6,298 nt of DNA from Burkholderiales bacterium (GTDB taxonomy: Bacteria > Pseudomonadota > Gammaproteobacteria > Burkholderiales > Burkholderiaceae_C). Shown in pieces: positions 1-6,113 of the stretch. The stretch lies in NCBI GenBank assembly GCA_005789685.1, contig SXXD01000216.1:1-6298 (forward strand), read 5' to 3'. The translations under genes were made by a program, and so were the position numbers. The notes under the pieces were generated by a model that saw only the letters and a list, made by a program, of their open reading frames with translations, was not told the origin of the DNA and did not search any database. Positions within the stretch are counted from its first letter, which is position 1. Each line of letters opens with the position of its first letter.

Positions 1-926
1 AGCCTGCGGTGCAAGCACCGGCCCCCATTTTTGTCTTAAATTCTCTCGATGGGAATGTCAGTGTCATTGACCCCGTTACTTGGACTGAAACCAAGCGCAT
101 TCCTACCGGCAAAGAGCCGCACCATTTGTACCTGACACCGGATGAAAAATCGGTCATTGTGGCCAATGCCCTGTCCGATTCTCTGACCTTCATTGATCCT
201 CGAACCGCAGAAATCCAACGCGTGATTCCAGGCATTTTGGATCCCTATCACTTGCGTTTTTCTCCCGACATGAAATGGTTCGTCACGGTCGCCAACCGAC
301 TCAATCACATCGATATCTACAAATGGGATGGGCAAACGCCTACCTTGGTCAAGCGAATTCAATCGGCTAAAACACCGAGCCACATGTGGATTGACAGCAA
401 GAGCACCACTGTGTGGGCCACCATGCAAGACAGCAATGAGTTGGTCGCCATTGATTTGAACACCCAAACCATCAAGTGGCGCGTAAAAACGGGCCCCATG
501 CCCGCTGATGTGTTTGTCACACCTGACGATCAAACATTGTTGATTGGTCTCACCGGCGGTGATGGCGTTGAGGTTTATGACGTGTCTAAAAACCCCGCTA
601 AAAAAATTAAATTGATTCAAACTGGCAAAGGCGCGCATGCTTTTCGTGCCCTGGGTGACAAGCAGCATGTGTTGGTCAGCAACCGTGTTGGCAACTCCAT
701 CAGCAAAATCGATTACAAAAGCCTTGCTGTTGTTGACAAGTACCCAGGACCCAGTGGCCCAGATTGCATGGACATCATGGCCGATGGCAAAACCATTTTG
801 CTTTCCTCGCGTTGGGCTCAAAAGTTAAGCGTGATTGACATGAGCACTCGCCAAGTAGTTCGTCAAATCAAAGTGGGCAAATCACCGCATGGGGTTTGGA
901 CCTTGGACCATGCGCCACGCCAATGA
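1..926 (+). CDS. YncE/YVTN-family seven-bladed beta-propeller protein, 5' end cut by the window
   Basis: Probable exported beta-propeller of the YncE/YVTN type; ligand and biochemical role are unknown. Counting from the GTG at 9, a recurring turn of the form G-x-x-P-H-x-x-x-x-x-P-D appears near residues 34, 76, 120, 162, 206, 247 and 290. That is seven times at 41-44 residue spacing, which fits seven blades, each with a V-x-x-I-D-like strand (VSVID, LTFID, LVAID, LSVID). The N-terminal strands (residues 7-33) and the C-terminal PHGVWTLD segment probably close the ring, so the propeller itself seems complete. The reading frame stays open upstream of the GTG to the window edge, and family members are usually secreted. 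The true start and a signal peptide therefore probably lie outside the window, and the GTG at 9 is probably internal. The 3' end overlaps the deacetylase gene, suggesting co-expression. The fold call is firm; function is not. Confidence 0.88.
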   Translation, partial: PAVQAPAPIFVLNSLDGNVSVIDPVTWTETKRIPTGKEPHHLYLTPDEKSVIVANALSDSLTFIDPRTAEIQRVIPGILDPYHLRFSPDMKWFVTVANRLNHIDIYKWDGQTPTLVKRIQSAKTPSHMWIDSKSTTVWATMQDSNELVAIDLNTQTIKWRVKTGPMPADVFVTPDDQTLLIGLTGGDGVEVYDVSKNPAKKIKLIQTGKGAHAFRALGDKQHVLVSNRVGNSISKIDYKSLAVVDKYPGPSGPDCMDIMADGKTILLSSRWAQKLSVIDMSTRQVVRQIKVGKSPHGVWTLDHAPRQ

Positions 927-1737
927 CACTTTGAACAAGCGTCTGCCCCAGATCTTTCTGGGCGCACTCTTGTTCAATCCGCTTTCTTTGGCAGTGGCTG
1001 TCGAGTCTCAAAAACCTCCACTGCAATGCCAAAAGCCCATTTACCTAACCCTAGACACGGGCCACATGGGTATGGCCCCCTTGATTGCCGACGTTCTGCG
1101 CAAGCATCAAGTCCCAGCGACCTTTTTTGGAGCCCATGAAAAAACGCAAGAGGGTGACGGCAGCCTTGGACAACACTGGTCTGCATGGTGGAAGGCGCGA
1201 GCCAGTGAAGGTCACGATTTTGCAAGCCATACCTACGACCATGCTTATTGGCGATCGGACATCGATTCCCGAACCTTCAAAATTCGTCCCAGTTCAGGTG
1301 AGCAAAAGGACCAAAACTTAATTTGGAGTGCAGAAAACTATTGTGCCAACTTGAAAAAAGCGTCTCAGCGTTTGGAAGCCATGACCGGCCGCGCAAGTTT
1401 GCCGCTTTTCAGAGCGCCGGGGGGCAAAACTTCGCCCGCTTTGCTGAAGGCCGCCAGCCAATGTGGCTACACCCACGTCGCTTGGGCGCCTGCTGGTTTT
1501 TTAGGGGACGAATTGTCAAGTCAAACCCATAGCAACGCTGCTTTGCTACAGACTGCGCTCAAAAGCATCAAATCTGGCGATATTTTGATGGCCCATTTGG
1601 GCATTTGGTCGCGCCAAGATCCTTGGGCTCCTGCGGTTTTAGAGCCCCTCATTGTGGGCTTGAAAGACAAAGGGTTTTGTTTTGCCAGTTTGCGTCAGCA
1701 CCCGCAATATTCGAAACTCCTAGCTACAGTGCCATAA
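910..1737 (+). CDS. Exported polysaccharide deacetylase family (NodB-fold) protein with altered metal motif
   Basis: NodB-homology carbohydrate esterase family 4 fold, about 275 aa, probably acting in the periplasm; substrate unknown. Numbered from the ATG at 910, residues 1-30 form a signal peptide with a basic N-region and the core IFLGALLFNPLSLAVA. Motif 1 is TLDTG (47-51) instead of TFDDG: the catalytic-base Asp49 is kept, but Thr50 replaces the usual metal-binding Asp. Motif 2 is SHTYDH, with His107 and His111. Motif 3 is FRAPGG, with Arg168. The late motif is ILMAHLG, with His229. I remember Burkholderiales homologues with the same DTGHMG sequence, so this looks like a subfamily trait rather than a fresh mutation. 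The gene overlaps the propeller gene. ATG at 889 (seven extra residues) and TTG at 931 (just past the upstream stop, giving a compact signal peptide) are alternative starts. None has a clear ribosome binding site, so translational coupling is likely. Confidence 0.88.
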   Translation: MRHANDTLNKRLPQIFLGALLFNPLSLAVAVESQKPPLQCQKPIYLTLDTGHMGMAPLIADVLRKHQVPATFFGAHEKTQEGDGSLGQHWSAWWKARASEGHDFASHTYDHAYWRSDIDSRTFKIRPSSGEQKDQNLIWSAENYCANLKKASQRLEAMTGRASLPLFRAPGGKTSPALLKAASQCGYTHVAWAPAGFLGDELSSQTHSNAALLQTALKSIKSGDILMAHLGIWSRQDPWAPAVLEPLIVGLKDKGFCFASLRQHPQYSKLLATVP

Positions 1738-1775
1738 ATGCCCTTGAACCTTCATCACTTTTTATTTTTAACGCC

Positions 1776-2756
1776 ATGTTGACATCCATGATTGAGTGGT
1801 TCATTGACACCTTCTCAGCATTGCAAACCTTGTTGTTTGAAAGTGTGGTTCAGCCCATCGCGTTTGCTGGGGGTGCCGGTAATTTGCTGGATGTGGCTTA
1901 CGAAGGCACAGGTTGGCTCTTAATTGGCTTGCTGCAAATTCTGATTTTGCTTGTCTTCATTGCGCCTTTGGAAAAATGGCGACCTTTTGAACCTGTCACG
2001 GATTCCCAAGGGGTCAAAGTTGATGTCATTTATACACTCATTCACCGTTTGGGCTTGTTCAAGTTGGTCATGTTTTTCACTTTTGAAGATGCAGTTGATA
2101 CTGCGTTTGGCATGTTGCGCGTGCATGGGCTTCCAACCTTCAACATTGACGCATTTTGGCCAGGCGTGTCCGACATTGCTTGGGTCAGTTTCATTCTCTA
2201 CCTTGTCGTCTTCGATTTTGTGAACTATCTGATTCACAGAGGACAGCACCAGTTCAATCGGTGGTGGGCTCTACATTCTTTGCATCATTCGCAAAGGCAA
2301 ATGACCCTCTGGACTGATAACCGCAATCATTTGCTCGACGATGTGATCACCGCGCTTGTATTGTCTGTGGTGGCCAAACTGATCGGCGTGGGCCCGGGGC
2401 AATTCATTGTCTTGGTAGTGTTAAGTCAATTGAGTGAAAGTTTTCAACACGCCAACATCAGATGCAGTTTTGGCTGGCTTGGAGATCGCTTGTTTGTTAG
2501 CCCTAGGTTTCATCGCTTGCACCATGCCATTGGCATCGGTCACGAGTCAGCCGGCCGAAAAACCTTAGGCGGACACAATTTCGGTGTCTTGTTTCCATGG
2601 TGGGACATGATGTTCAAAACCGCTGACTTCTCAAACAGATACGACCCAACAGGTGTTCGAGATCAAGTGGAAGAGGGCCGCGAATATGGGCAAAGTTTTT
2701 GGGCGCAACAAAAATTAGGCTTCATGCGCTTTCTGAGCAAGAGTACAAGTTCATGA
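1776..2756 (+). CDS. Sterol desaturase / fatty acid hydroxylase superfamily membrane protein
   Basis: Integral membrane di-iron oxygenase-type protein of 326 aa. In this superfamily a histidine-coordinated diiron centre hydroxylates or desaturates lipids. The histidine signature is complete: HRGQH (154-158), HSLHH (167-171) and HRLHH (246-250), with further conserved-looking His at 185 (DNRNH), 225 (QHAN) and 267 (GHNFG). Hydrophobic segments lie near 44-64, 95-103, 132-152 and 190-220. The substrate is not readable from sequence; a membrane lipid, hopanoid, ornithine lipid or carotenoid are all possible. The frame is open back to 1605, but that part lies inside the deacetylase gene in another frame and reads as low-complexity shadow. 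The first ATG after that gene (1776) gives a sensible amphipathic N-terminus; ATG at 1788 is an alternative. No good Shine-Dalgarno is seen. The stop overlaps the next start (ATGA). Confidence 0.92.
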   Translation: MLTSMIEWFIDTFSALQTLLFESVVQPIAFAGGAGNLLDVAYEGTGWLLIGLLQILILLVFIAPLEKWRPFEPVTDSQGVKVDVIYTLIHRLGLFKLVMFFTFEDAVDTAFGMLRVHGLPTFNIDAFWPGVSDIAWVSFILYLVVFDFVNYLIHRGQHQFNRWWALHSLHHSQRQMTLWTDNRNHLLDDVITALVLSVVAKLIGVGPGQFIVLVVLSQLSESFQHANIRCSFGWLGDRLFVSPRFHRLHHAIGIGHESAGRKTLGGHNFGVLFPWWDMMFKTADFSNRYDPTGVRDQVEEGREYGQSFWAQQKLGFMRFLSKSTSS

Positions 2757-3577
2757 TACTTTTCATGGACTCTTTTTGGCGCGCGCTTGCTTACTGCTTG
2801 CACCTAAAGGTCATCATGCTCTCCTTGTTGCCGCTCATTTTGATGGCGGTCATCGTGACAGGCTTGGGTGCCATGTACTGGGACCTTGCTGTCGACACCG
2901 TGCGCACAGGGATGGAAGCGGGTCCAGTGCTGGGTTGGGCGTGGACTTGGCTGGAGCGAGTCGGTCTGCTGAATTTAAAGACGGTGCTTGCGCCCTTGGT
3001 CATCATCCTGGCCGTGACGCCAGTTGTCATGATCATGTCCCTATTGGCAGTGTCATTCATGATGACGCCAGCGCTCGTGAGTTTGGTTGGCACAAGGCGC
3101 TTCCCTGATTTAGAGCGCAAGCGTGGTGGTTCTTTATGGCAAAGCGTCTTGTGGACTCTCATGTCTGTCATTTTGGCCTTAGGCGCATTGATTCTCACAT
3201 TGCCCCTTTGGTGGGTGCCGCCGCTTGCCATCCTGTTGCCAGCATTGATTTGGGGATGGCTGACCTACAGGGTCATGACCTACGATGTCTTGGCTGAACA
3301 TGCGTCTGGTCAAGAGCGGGTAGAGCTCATGAAGCGTTATCGATTTCAATTGTTAGGCATGGGAGTTCTAACCGGAGCCATGGGTGCGGCACCAAGTTTG
3401 GTGTGGGCATCCGGTGCTTTGTTTGCGGCTGCGTTTGTGATTCTCATCCCCGTTGCAGTTTGGATTTACACCTTCGTTTTTATTTTTTCAGCACTTTGGT
3501 TTGTTCACTTTTTGTTGCTTGCTTTGAGTAAGCTCAGGGAAGAGCCTATCATCATTTTGAACGAAGCACAGCCTTGA
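2753..3577 (+). CDS. EI24 domain-containing (CysZ-like) multi-pass membrane protein
   Basis: Membrane protein of 274 aa resembling the EI24/CysZ family (etoposide-induced 2.4 homologues). Bacterial members include the sulfate permease CysZ, but most are uncharacterised. The N-terminus MILFMDSFWRALAYCLH followed by a long hydrophobic stretch is the pattern I remember from Burkholderiales EI24 proteins. Hydrophobic segments lie near residues 20-42, 78-103, 130-150, 152-171, 199-215 and 218-258. A basic loop (RRFPDLERKRGG, 115-126) probably faces the cytoplasm. The chosen ATG overlaps the hydroxylase stop in an ATGA junction, the classic sign of coupled translation. ATG at 2765 would drop four residues. 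No cysteine assimilation genes are nearby, so a sulfate transport role is not supported by context. Co-expression with a lipid-type hydroxylase hints at a membrane role, which is inference only. Confidence 0.85.
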   Translation: MILFMDSFWRALAYCLHLKVIMLSLLPLILMAVIVTGLGAMYWDLAVDTVRTGMEAGPVLGWAWTWLERVGLLNLKTVLAPLVIILAVTPVVMIMSLLAVSFMMTPALVSLVGTRRFPDLERKRGGSLWQSVLWTLMSVILALGALILTLPLWWVPPLAILLPALIWGWLTYRVMTYDVLAEHASGQERVELMKRYRFQLLGMGVLTGAMGAAPSLVWASGALFAAAFVILIPVAVWIYTFVFIFSALWFVHFLLLALSKLREEPIIILNEAQP

Positions 3578-3585
3578 ACACACCC

Positions 3586-4410
3586 ATGCAACTCACTCCG
3601 CCTGTCATCGGCATCATCATCATTGGCGATGAAATTTTGTCGGGTAAACGCTCAGACAAACACTTGCCTAAATTCATAGAGCTTCTCAACGAGCGAGGTT
3701 TGCAGCTGGCTTGGGCCGAGTATGTGGGCGACTCTCCTGAGCGCATTACACAAGTCTTAGCACGTGCCCTCGCATCGGGTGACGTGGTCTTCTCTTGCGG
3801 TGGCATTGGTGCAACGCCAGACGATCACACCCGCCAATGCGCTGCCCAAGCTTTGGGTGTGCCCTTGGCTTTACACCCTGAAGCCAAGGCCTTGATCTTG
3901 GAGCGCATGCGCGATGTCGCCCAGGAGCAGGGTGTTGCATTCGAACCTGACCGCGATGACAACCTTCACCGATTGAACATGGGCACGTTTCCACAGGGTG
4001 CTCAGATCATTCACAACCCGTACAACAAAATTCCAGGTTTCTCATGCCAGGGCGCACGACAAGGCATGCTTCACTTTGTGCCAGGTTTCCCAGTCATGGC
4101 GTGGCCCATGATGCAAGACAGACTCGATGCCTATTGCCAAACTTGGGGTGCAGCACCCAAGCGCATCGAGAGGTCTGTGATTGTTTTTGGCGCCATGGAG
4201 GCAACCCTGACCCCCTTGATGGAGCGCATTGAACTGCAACATGCGGGGATCAAAGTTTTTAGCCTGCCCAGCGTGGACCATCCCAAGTGGGGCAAACACA
4301 TCGAACTGGGTGTGAAAGGGGCAGAGCCCCAAGCTGAATCTGCTTTTATGGCTCTGAAAGAAGGCTTAAAGCCTTTTGAAGTCGAGCTTGGCCCTGAAAT
4401 GGTGCGCTAA
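3586..4410 (+). CDS. Competence/damage-inducible protein A-like (CinA N-terminal, MoaB/Mog-type molybdopterin-binding domain) protein
   Basis: Stand-alone MoCF-biosynthesis (molybdopterin-binding) domain protein of 274 aa, the COG1058 type usually annotated as competence/damage-inducible protein A. From the ATG at 3586, the nucleotide/pterin-binding signature is IIIGDEILSGKR (11-22), then SCGGIGATPDDHTR (70-83), matching the family's GGxGxTxDD loop. FVPGFPVMAWPM (164-175) corresponds to the PGxP segment. Residues 195-274 are a smaller C-terminal domain. The PncC-like nicotinamide-nucleotide amidase domain of full CinA is absent, so deamidase activity is not expected. The actual reaction is unknown; related proteins hydrolyse nucleotide pyrophosphates or adenylate molybdopterin. 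A TTG at 3574 whose last two bases lie in the upstream TGA would add four residues and couple translation. ATG is preferred because MQ-x-P-x-x-x-G-x-IIIGDEILSG is the form I recall. Last gene of the packed run. Confidence 0.9.
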   Translation: MQLTPPVIGIIIIGDEILSGKRSDKHLPKFIELLNERGLQLAWAEYVGDSPERITQVLARALASGDVVFSCGGIGATPDDHTRQCAAQALGVPLALHPEAKALILERMRDVAQEQGVAFEPDRDDNLHRLNMGTFPQGAQIIHNPYNKIPGFSCQGARQGMLHFVPGFPVMAWPMMQDRLDAYCQTWGAAPKRIERSVIVFGAMEATLTPLMERIELQHAGIKVFSLPSVDHPKWGKHIELGVKGAEPQAESAFMALKEGLKPFEVELGPEMVR

Positions 4411-4417
4411 CTTATTT

Positions 4418-4434
4418 TGCACTATAATAGTGCA
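4418..4434. promoter_or_regulatory. Probable high-affinity NtrC binding site (upstream activator of glnA)
   Basis: Perfect 8-bp inverted repeat around a single central base, TGCACTATAATAGTGCA. It fits the enteric NtrC site pattern of TGCAC and GTGCA half-sites separated by an AT-rich centre. Its centre (4426) lies about 153 bp upstream of the predicted sigma-54 transcription start near 4579, similar to the upstream sites of enterobacterial glnA. Phosphorylated NtrC bound here would loop to the sigma-54 polymerase. The repeat could also form a short AT-rich hairpin followed by TTTT, which would be a weak terminator for the upstream genes; the binding-site reading is favoured. Confidence 0.8.
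4423..4428 (+). promoter_or_regulatory. Possible sigma-70 -10 hexamer inside the NtrC site
   Basis: The centre of the NtrC palindrome is an exact TATAAT. At 17 bp spacing the -35 position (4400-4405) reads TGGTGC, a poor match, so this would be a weak or activator-dependent promoter. In enterobacteria glnA has a sigma-70 promoter (glnAp1) that NtrC represses by binding over it, and the same arrangement is possible here. The leader to glnA would be about 175 bases. The hexamer may equally be just the AT-rich core of the NtrC site. Confidence 0.35.
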
Positions 4435-4438
4435 TTTT

Positions 4439-4455
4439 AGGTGTAAGGTGGTGCA
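4439..4455. promoter_or_regulatory. Second, asymmetric NtrC-like half-site
   Basis: The right half (GGTGGTGCA, 4447-4455) matches the right arm of the upstream palindrome at TxGTGCA, while the left half (AGGTG) is poor. The centres of the two sites are 21 bp apart, two helical turns, so dimers would sit on the same DNA face and could bind cooperatively. Glutamine synthetase control regions commonly pair a strong with a weak NtrC site. Support comes from position and half-site identity only. Confidence 0.5.
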
Positions 4456-4491
4456 TCAATCAAGCGCGAAAAATTCCCAGCAAGTCGCAAA

Positions 4492-4512
4492 GTGGAGCCC
4501 TGTCCACAGGGC
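4492..4512. repeat. Two overlapping, mutually exclusive inverted repeats in the glnA upstream region
   Basis: GCCCTGT (4497-4503) and ACAGGGC (4506-4512) form a perfect 7-bp dyad with a 2-bp centre. Overlapping it, GTGGA (4492-4496) and TCCAC (4503-4507) form a second dyad with a 6-base loop. The element lies between the NtrC sites and the sigma-54 promoter, centred about 75 bp upstream of the predicted start. It is not part of either consensus. It could be an operator for another regulator. If a transcript from the TATAAT promoter crosses it, it could instead be an RNA hairpin. No identity is assigned. Confidence 0.5.
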
Positions 4513-4552
4513 ACAATAGCGGGCTTGGGTCATTGTGGCGCACTGCTTTTGT

Positions 4553-4568
4553 TGGCATAGAACCTGCA
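4553..4568 (+). promoter_or_regulatory. glnA: Sigma-54 (RpoN) -24/-12 promoter of glnA
   Basis: The sequence TGGCATAGAACCTGCA matches the sigma-54 consensus TGGCAC-N5-TTGCA at the invariant GG (4554-4555) and GC (4566-4567), with exactly 10 bp between them. The mismatches are at flexible positions (T for C after GGCA, C for T before TGC). The start site would be near 4579, giving a 34-base leader. Together with the NtrC-type sites upstream, this predicts induction of glutamine synthetase under nitrogen limitation. Confidence 0.82.
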
Positions 4569-4601
4569 TTGCCGAAGAACCAATTATCAACACCCATCCT
4601 T

Positions 4602-4606
4602 AGGAG
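4602..4606 (+). promoter_or_regulatory. Strong Shine-Dalgarno sequence of glnA
   Basis: AGGAG lies six bases before the ATG at 4613 and is by far the best ribosome binding site in the window. It decides the start: the in-frame TTG directly before the ATG (4610) would have a spacing of only three bases. The genes upstream lack anything comparable. Confidence 0.85.
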
Positions 4607-4612
4607 AATTTG

Positions 4613-6028
4613 ATGGCAAAGACCGTCGCAGACGTGATGAAAATGGTGAAGGACAGTGAAGTCAAATTTGTTGACTTCCGTTTCACCGATACCCGTGGCA
4701 AAGAGCAACACGTTTCCGTGCCAATTTCCCACTTTAACGAAGACAAATTCACCGACGGCCACGCTTTCGATGGATCTTCCATTGCGGGTTGGAAGGGCAT
4801 TGAAGCCTCCGACATGTTGTTGATGCCTGACCCCATCACAGCCAACATTGACCCCTTCTTCGAAGAAACAACTTTGATTTTGGGTTGCGACGTGCTGGAA
4901 CCCGGTGATGGCAAAGCCTACGACCGTGACCCCCGTTCTATCGCCAAGCGCGCTGAAGCTTATTTGAAGGCTTCTGGTCTGGGCGACACTGCTTACTTCG
5001 GTCCAGAGCCAGAATTTTTCTTGTTTGATGATGTTCGTTTTGGCAGCGATATGTCAGGTTCGTTTTTCAAGATCGACGATTACGAAGCGCCTTGGAACTC
5101 AGGCACCAAAATGGAAGGCGGCAACCGCGGTCACCGTCCGACCGTCAAAGGTGGTTATTTCCCTGTGCCTCCCGTCGACAGCACGCAAGACATGCGCGCC
5201 GAAATGTCTTTGATTCTCGAAGGCATGGGCATTCCTGTTGAAGTGTTCCACCACGAAGTGGCTGGCGCAGGTCAAAACGAAATCGGCACACGCTTCAGTA
5301 CCTTGGTGCAACGCGCTGACTGGACTCAGACATTGAAGTATGTGGTTTGGAACGTGGCCAATGCCTACGGCAAGACAGCTACTTTCATGCCCAAGCCTTT
5401 GGTCGGTGACAACGGTTCTGGCATGCACGTTCACCAGTCCATCTGGAAGGATGGCAAGAACTTGTTCGCGGGCAACGGCTATGCAGGTTTGTCAGACTTC
5501 GCGCTTTACTACATCGGCGGTATCATCAAGCACGCACGTGCCCTGAACGCTATCACCAACCCTACCACCAACAGCTATAAGCGTTTGGTGCCTGGTTTTG
5601 AAGCGCCTGTGAAGTTGGCTTACTCCAGCCGCAACCGTTCTGCTTCGATTCGCATTCCTCACGTTGCATCTGACAAAGGTCGCCGCATTGAAGCGCGCTT
5701 CCCAGATCCAATGGCCAACCCCTACCTGTGCTTCTCTGCACTCATGATGGCGGGTTTGGACGGTGTGGAAAACAAGATCCATCCAGGCGAAGCCGCTACC
5801 AAAGATTTGTACCATTTGCCGCCCGAAGAAGATGCATTGGTTCCAACCGTTTGCCACAGCTTAGACCAAGCCCTGGAGTATTTGGACAAAGACCGTGCCT
5901 TCCTCACAAAAGGTGGCGTGTTCACAGACTCGATGCTCGACGCTTACATTGAATTGAAAATGGGCGAAGTCACACGCTTCCGTCAAGCCGTGCACCCCAT
6001 CGAATACGAGATGTACTACTCACTGTAA
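4613..6028 (+). CDS. glnA: Type I glutamine synthetase (glutamate-ammonia ligase)
   Basis: Cytosolic enzyme making glutamine from glutamate, ammonia and ATP, the entry point of ammonium assimilation; it works as a dodecamer. At 471 aa it has the normal length for the GSI-beta class. Signatures from the ATG are FDGSSIAGW (52-60) and GPEPEFFLF (130-138), carrying metal-binding glutamates. They continue with [12 protein letters not shown] (213-224), [16 protein letters not shown] (261-276), [17 protein letters not shown] (316-332), [10 protein letters not shown] (340-349) and [13 protein letters not shown] (360-372). Tyr400 in DLYHLPPEE corresponds to the adenylylation tyrosine (Tyr397 in E. coli), so GlnE-type control is expected. 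Codons look strongly biased, as in highly expressed genes. The upstream region has NtrC-type sites and a sigma-54 promoter, and a strong terminator follows. Everything needed for activity appears present. Confidence 0.99.
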   Translation: MAKTVADVMKMVKDSEVKFVDFRFTDTRGKEQHVSVPISHFNEDKFTDGHAFDGSSIAGWKGIEASDMLLMPDPITANIDPFFEETTLILGCDVLEPGDGKAYDRDPRSIAKRAEAYLKASGLGDTAYFGPEPEFFLFDDVRFGSDMSGSFFKIDDYEAPWNSGTKMEGGNRGHRPTVKGGYFPVPPVDSTQDMRAEMSLILEGMGIPVEVFHHEVAGAGQNEIGTRFSTLVQRADWTQTLKYVVWNVANAYGKTATFMPKPLVGDNGSGMHVHQSIWKDGKNLFAGNGYAGLSDFALYYIGGIIKHARALNAITNPTTNSYKRLVPGFEAPVKLAYSSRNRSASIRIPHVASDKGRRIEARFPDPMANPYLCFSALMMAGLDGVENKIHPGEAATKDLYHLPPEEDALVPTVCHSLDQALEYLDKDRAFLTKGGVFTDSMLDAYIELKMGEVTRFRQAVHPIEYEMYYSL

Positions 6029-6063
6029 TTTGCAGCGAGTTTGGGCAGCTGAGCCCGACCCCG

Positions 6064-6090
6064 AAAAGGACGGCTCAGGCCGTCCTTTTT
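6064..6090 (+). terminator. Rho-independent terminator downstream of glnA
   Basis: A perfect 11-bp stem (6064-6074 pairing with 6079-6089) encloses a TCAG tetraloop. The GC-rich core is GGACGGC/GCCGTCC, and the right arm ends in a run of five T (6086-6090). It begins 36 bases after the glnA stop. Because the left arm starts with four A, it could also terminate transcription from the opposite strand. It should cut glnA mRNA levels off from the downstream gene, leaving that gene to read-through or its own promoter. Confidence 0.93.
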
Positions 6091-6113
6091 CATTCAAGAA
6101 AGATTTTTGAGAC

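Noticed and set aside
36..821. Long 261-codon open frame on the minus strand opposite the beta-propeller gene
   Set aside because: The opposite strand encodes a clear seven-repeat propeller; the antisense protein has no recognisable domain or ribosome binding site and is most simply a codon-usage shadow.
1744..1772. Possible sigma-70 promoter (TTGAAC with a T-rich stretch) in the gap before the hydroxylase gene
   Set aside because: No -10 hexamer at acceptable spacing; the best AT-rich hexamer is only 13 bases away.
1605..1775. 57-codon N-terminal extension of the hydroxylase frame
   Set aside because: It lies within the deacetylase coding sequence in another frame and lacks family-like sequence; the ATG at 1776 after the upstream stop is a better start.
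4458..4470. Possible IHF site (AATCAA-N4-GAA) between the NtrC sites and the promoter
   Set aside because: The TTR part matches only at its last base, so the site is not supported.
4500..4508. DnaA-box-like CTGTCCACA
   Set aside because: Two mismatches to the consensus, single copy, no other origin features; it is explained as part of the dyad.
4536..4551. Second sigma-54-like -24 element, TGGCGC
   Set aside because: At the correct spacing the invariant -12 GC is TT; the element at 4553-4568 fits far better.
4791..6000. Several minus-strand and alternative-frame open frames inside glnA
   Set aside because: All are shadows of the highly biased glnA coding frame, with no independent evidence.
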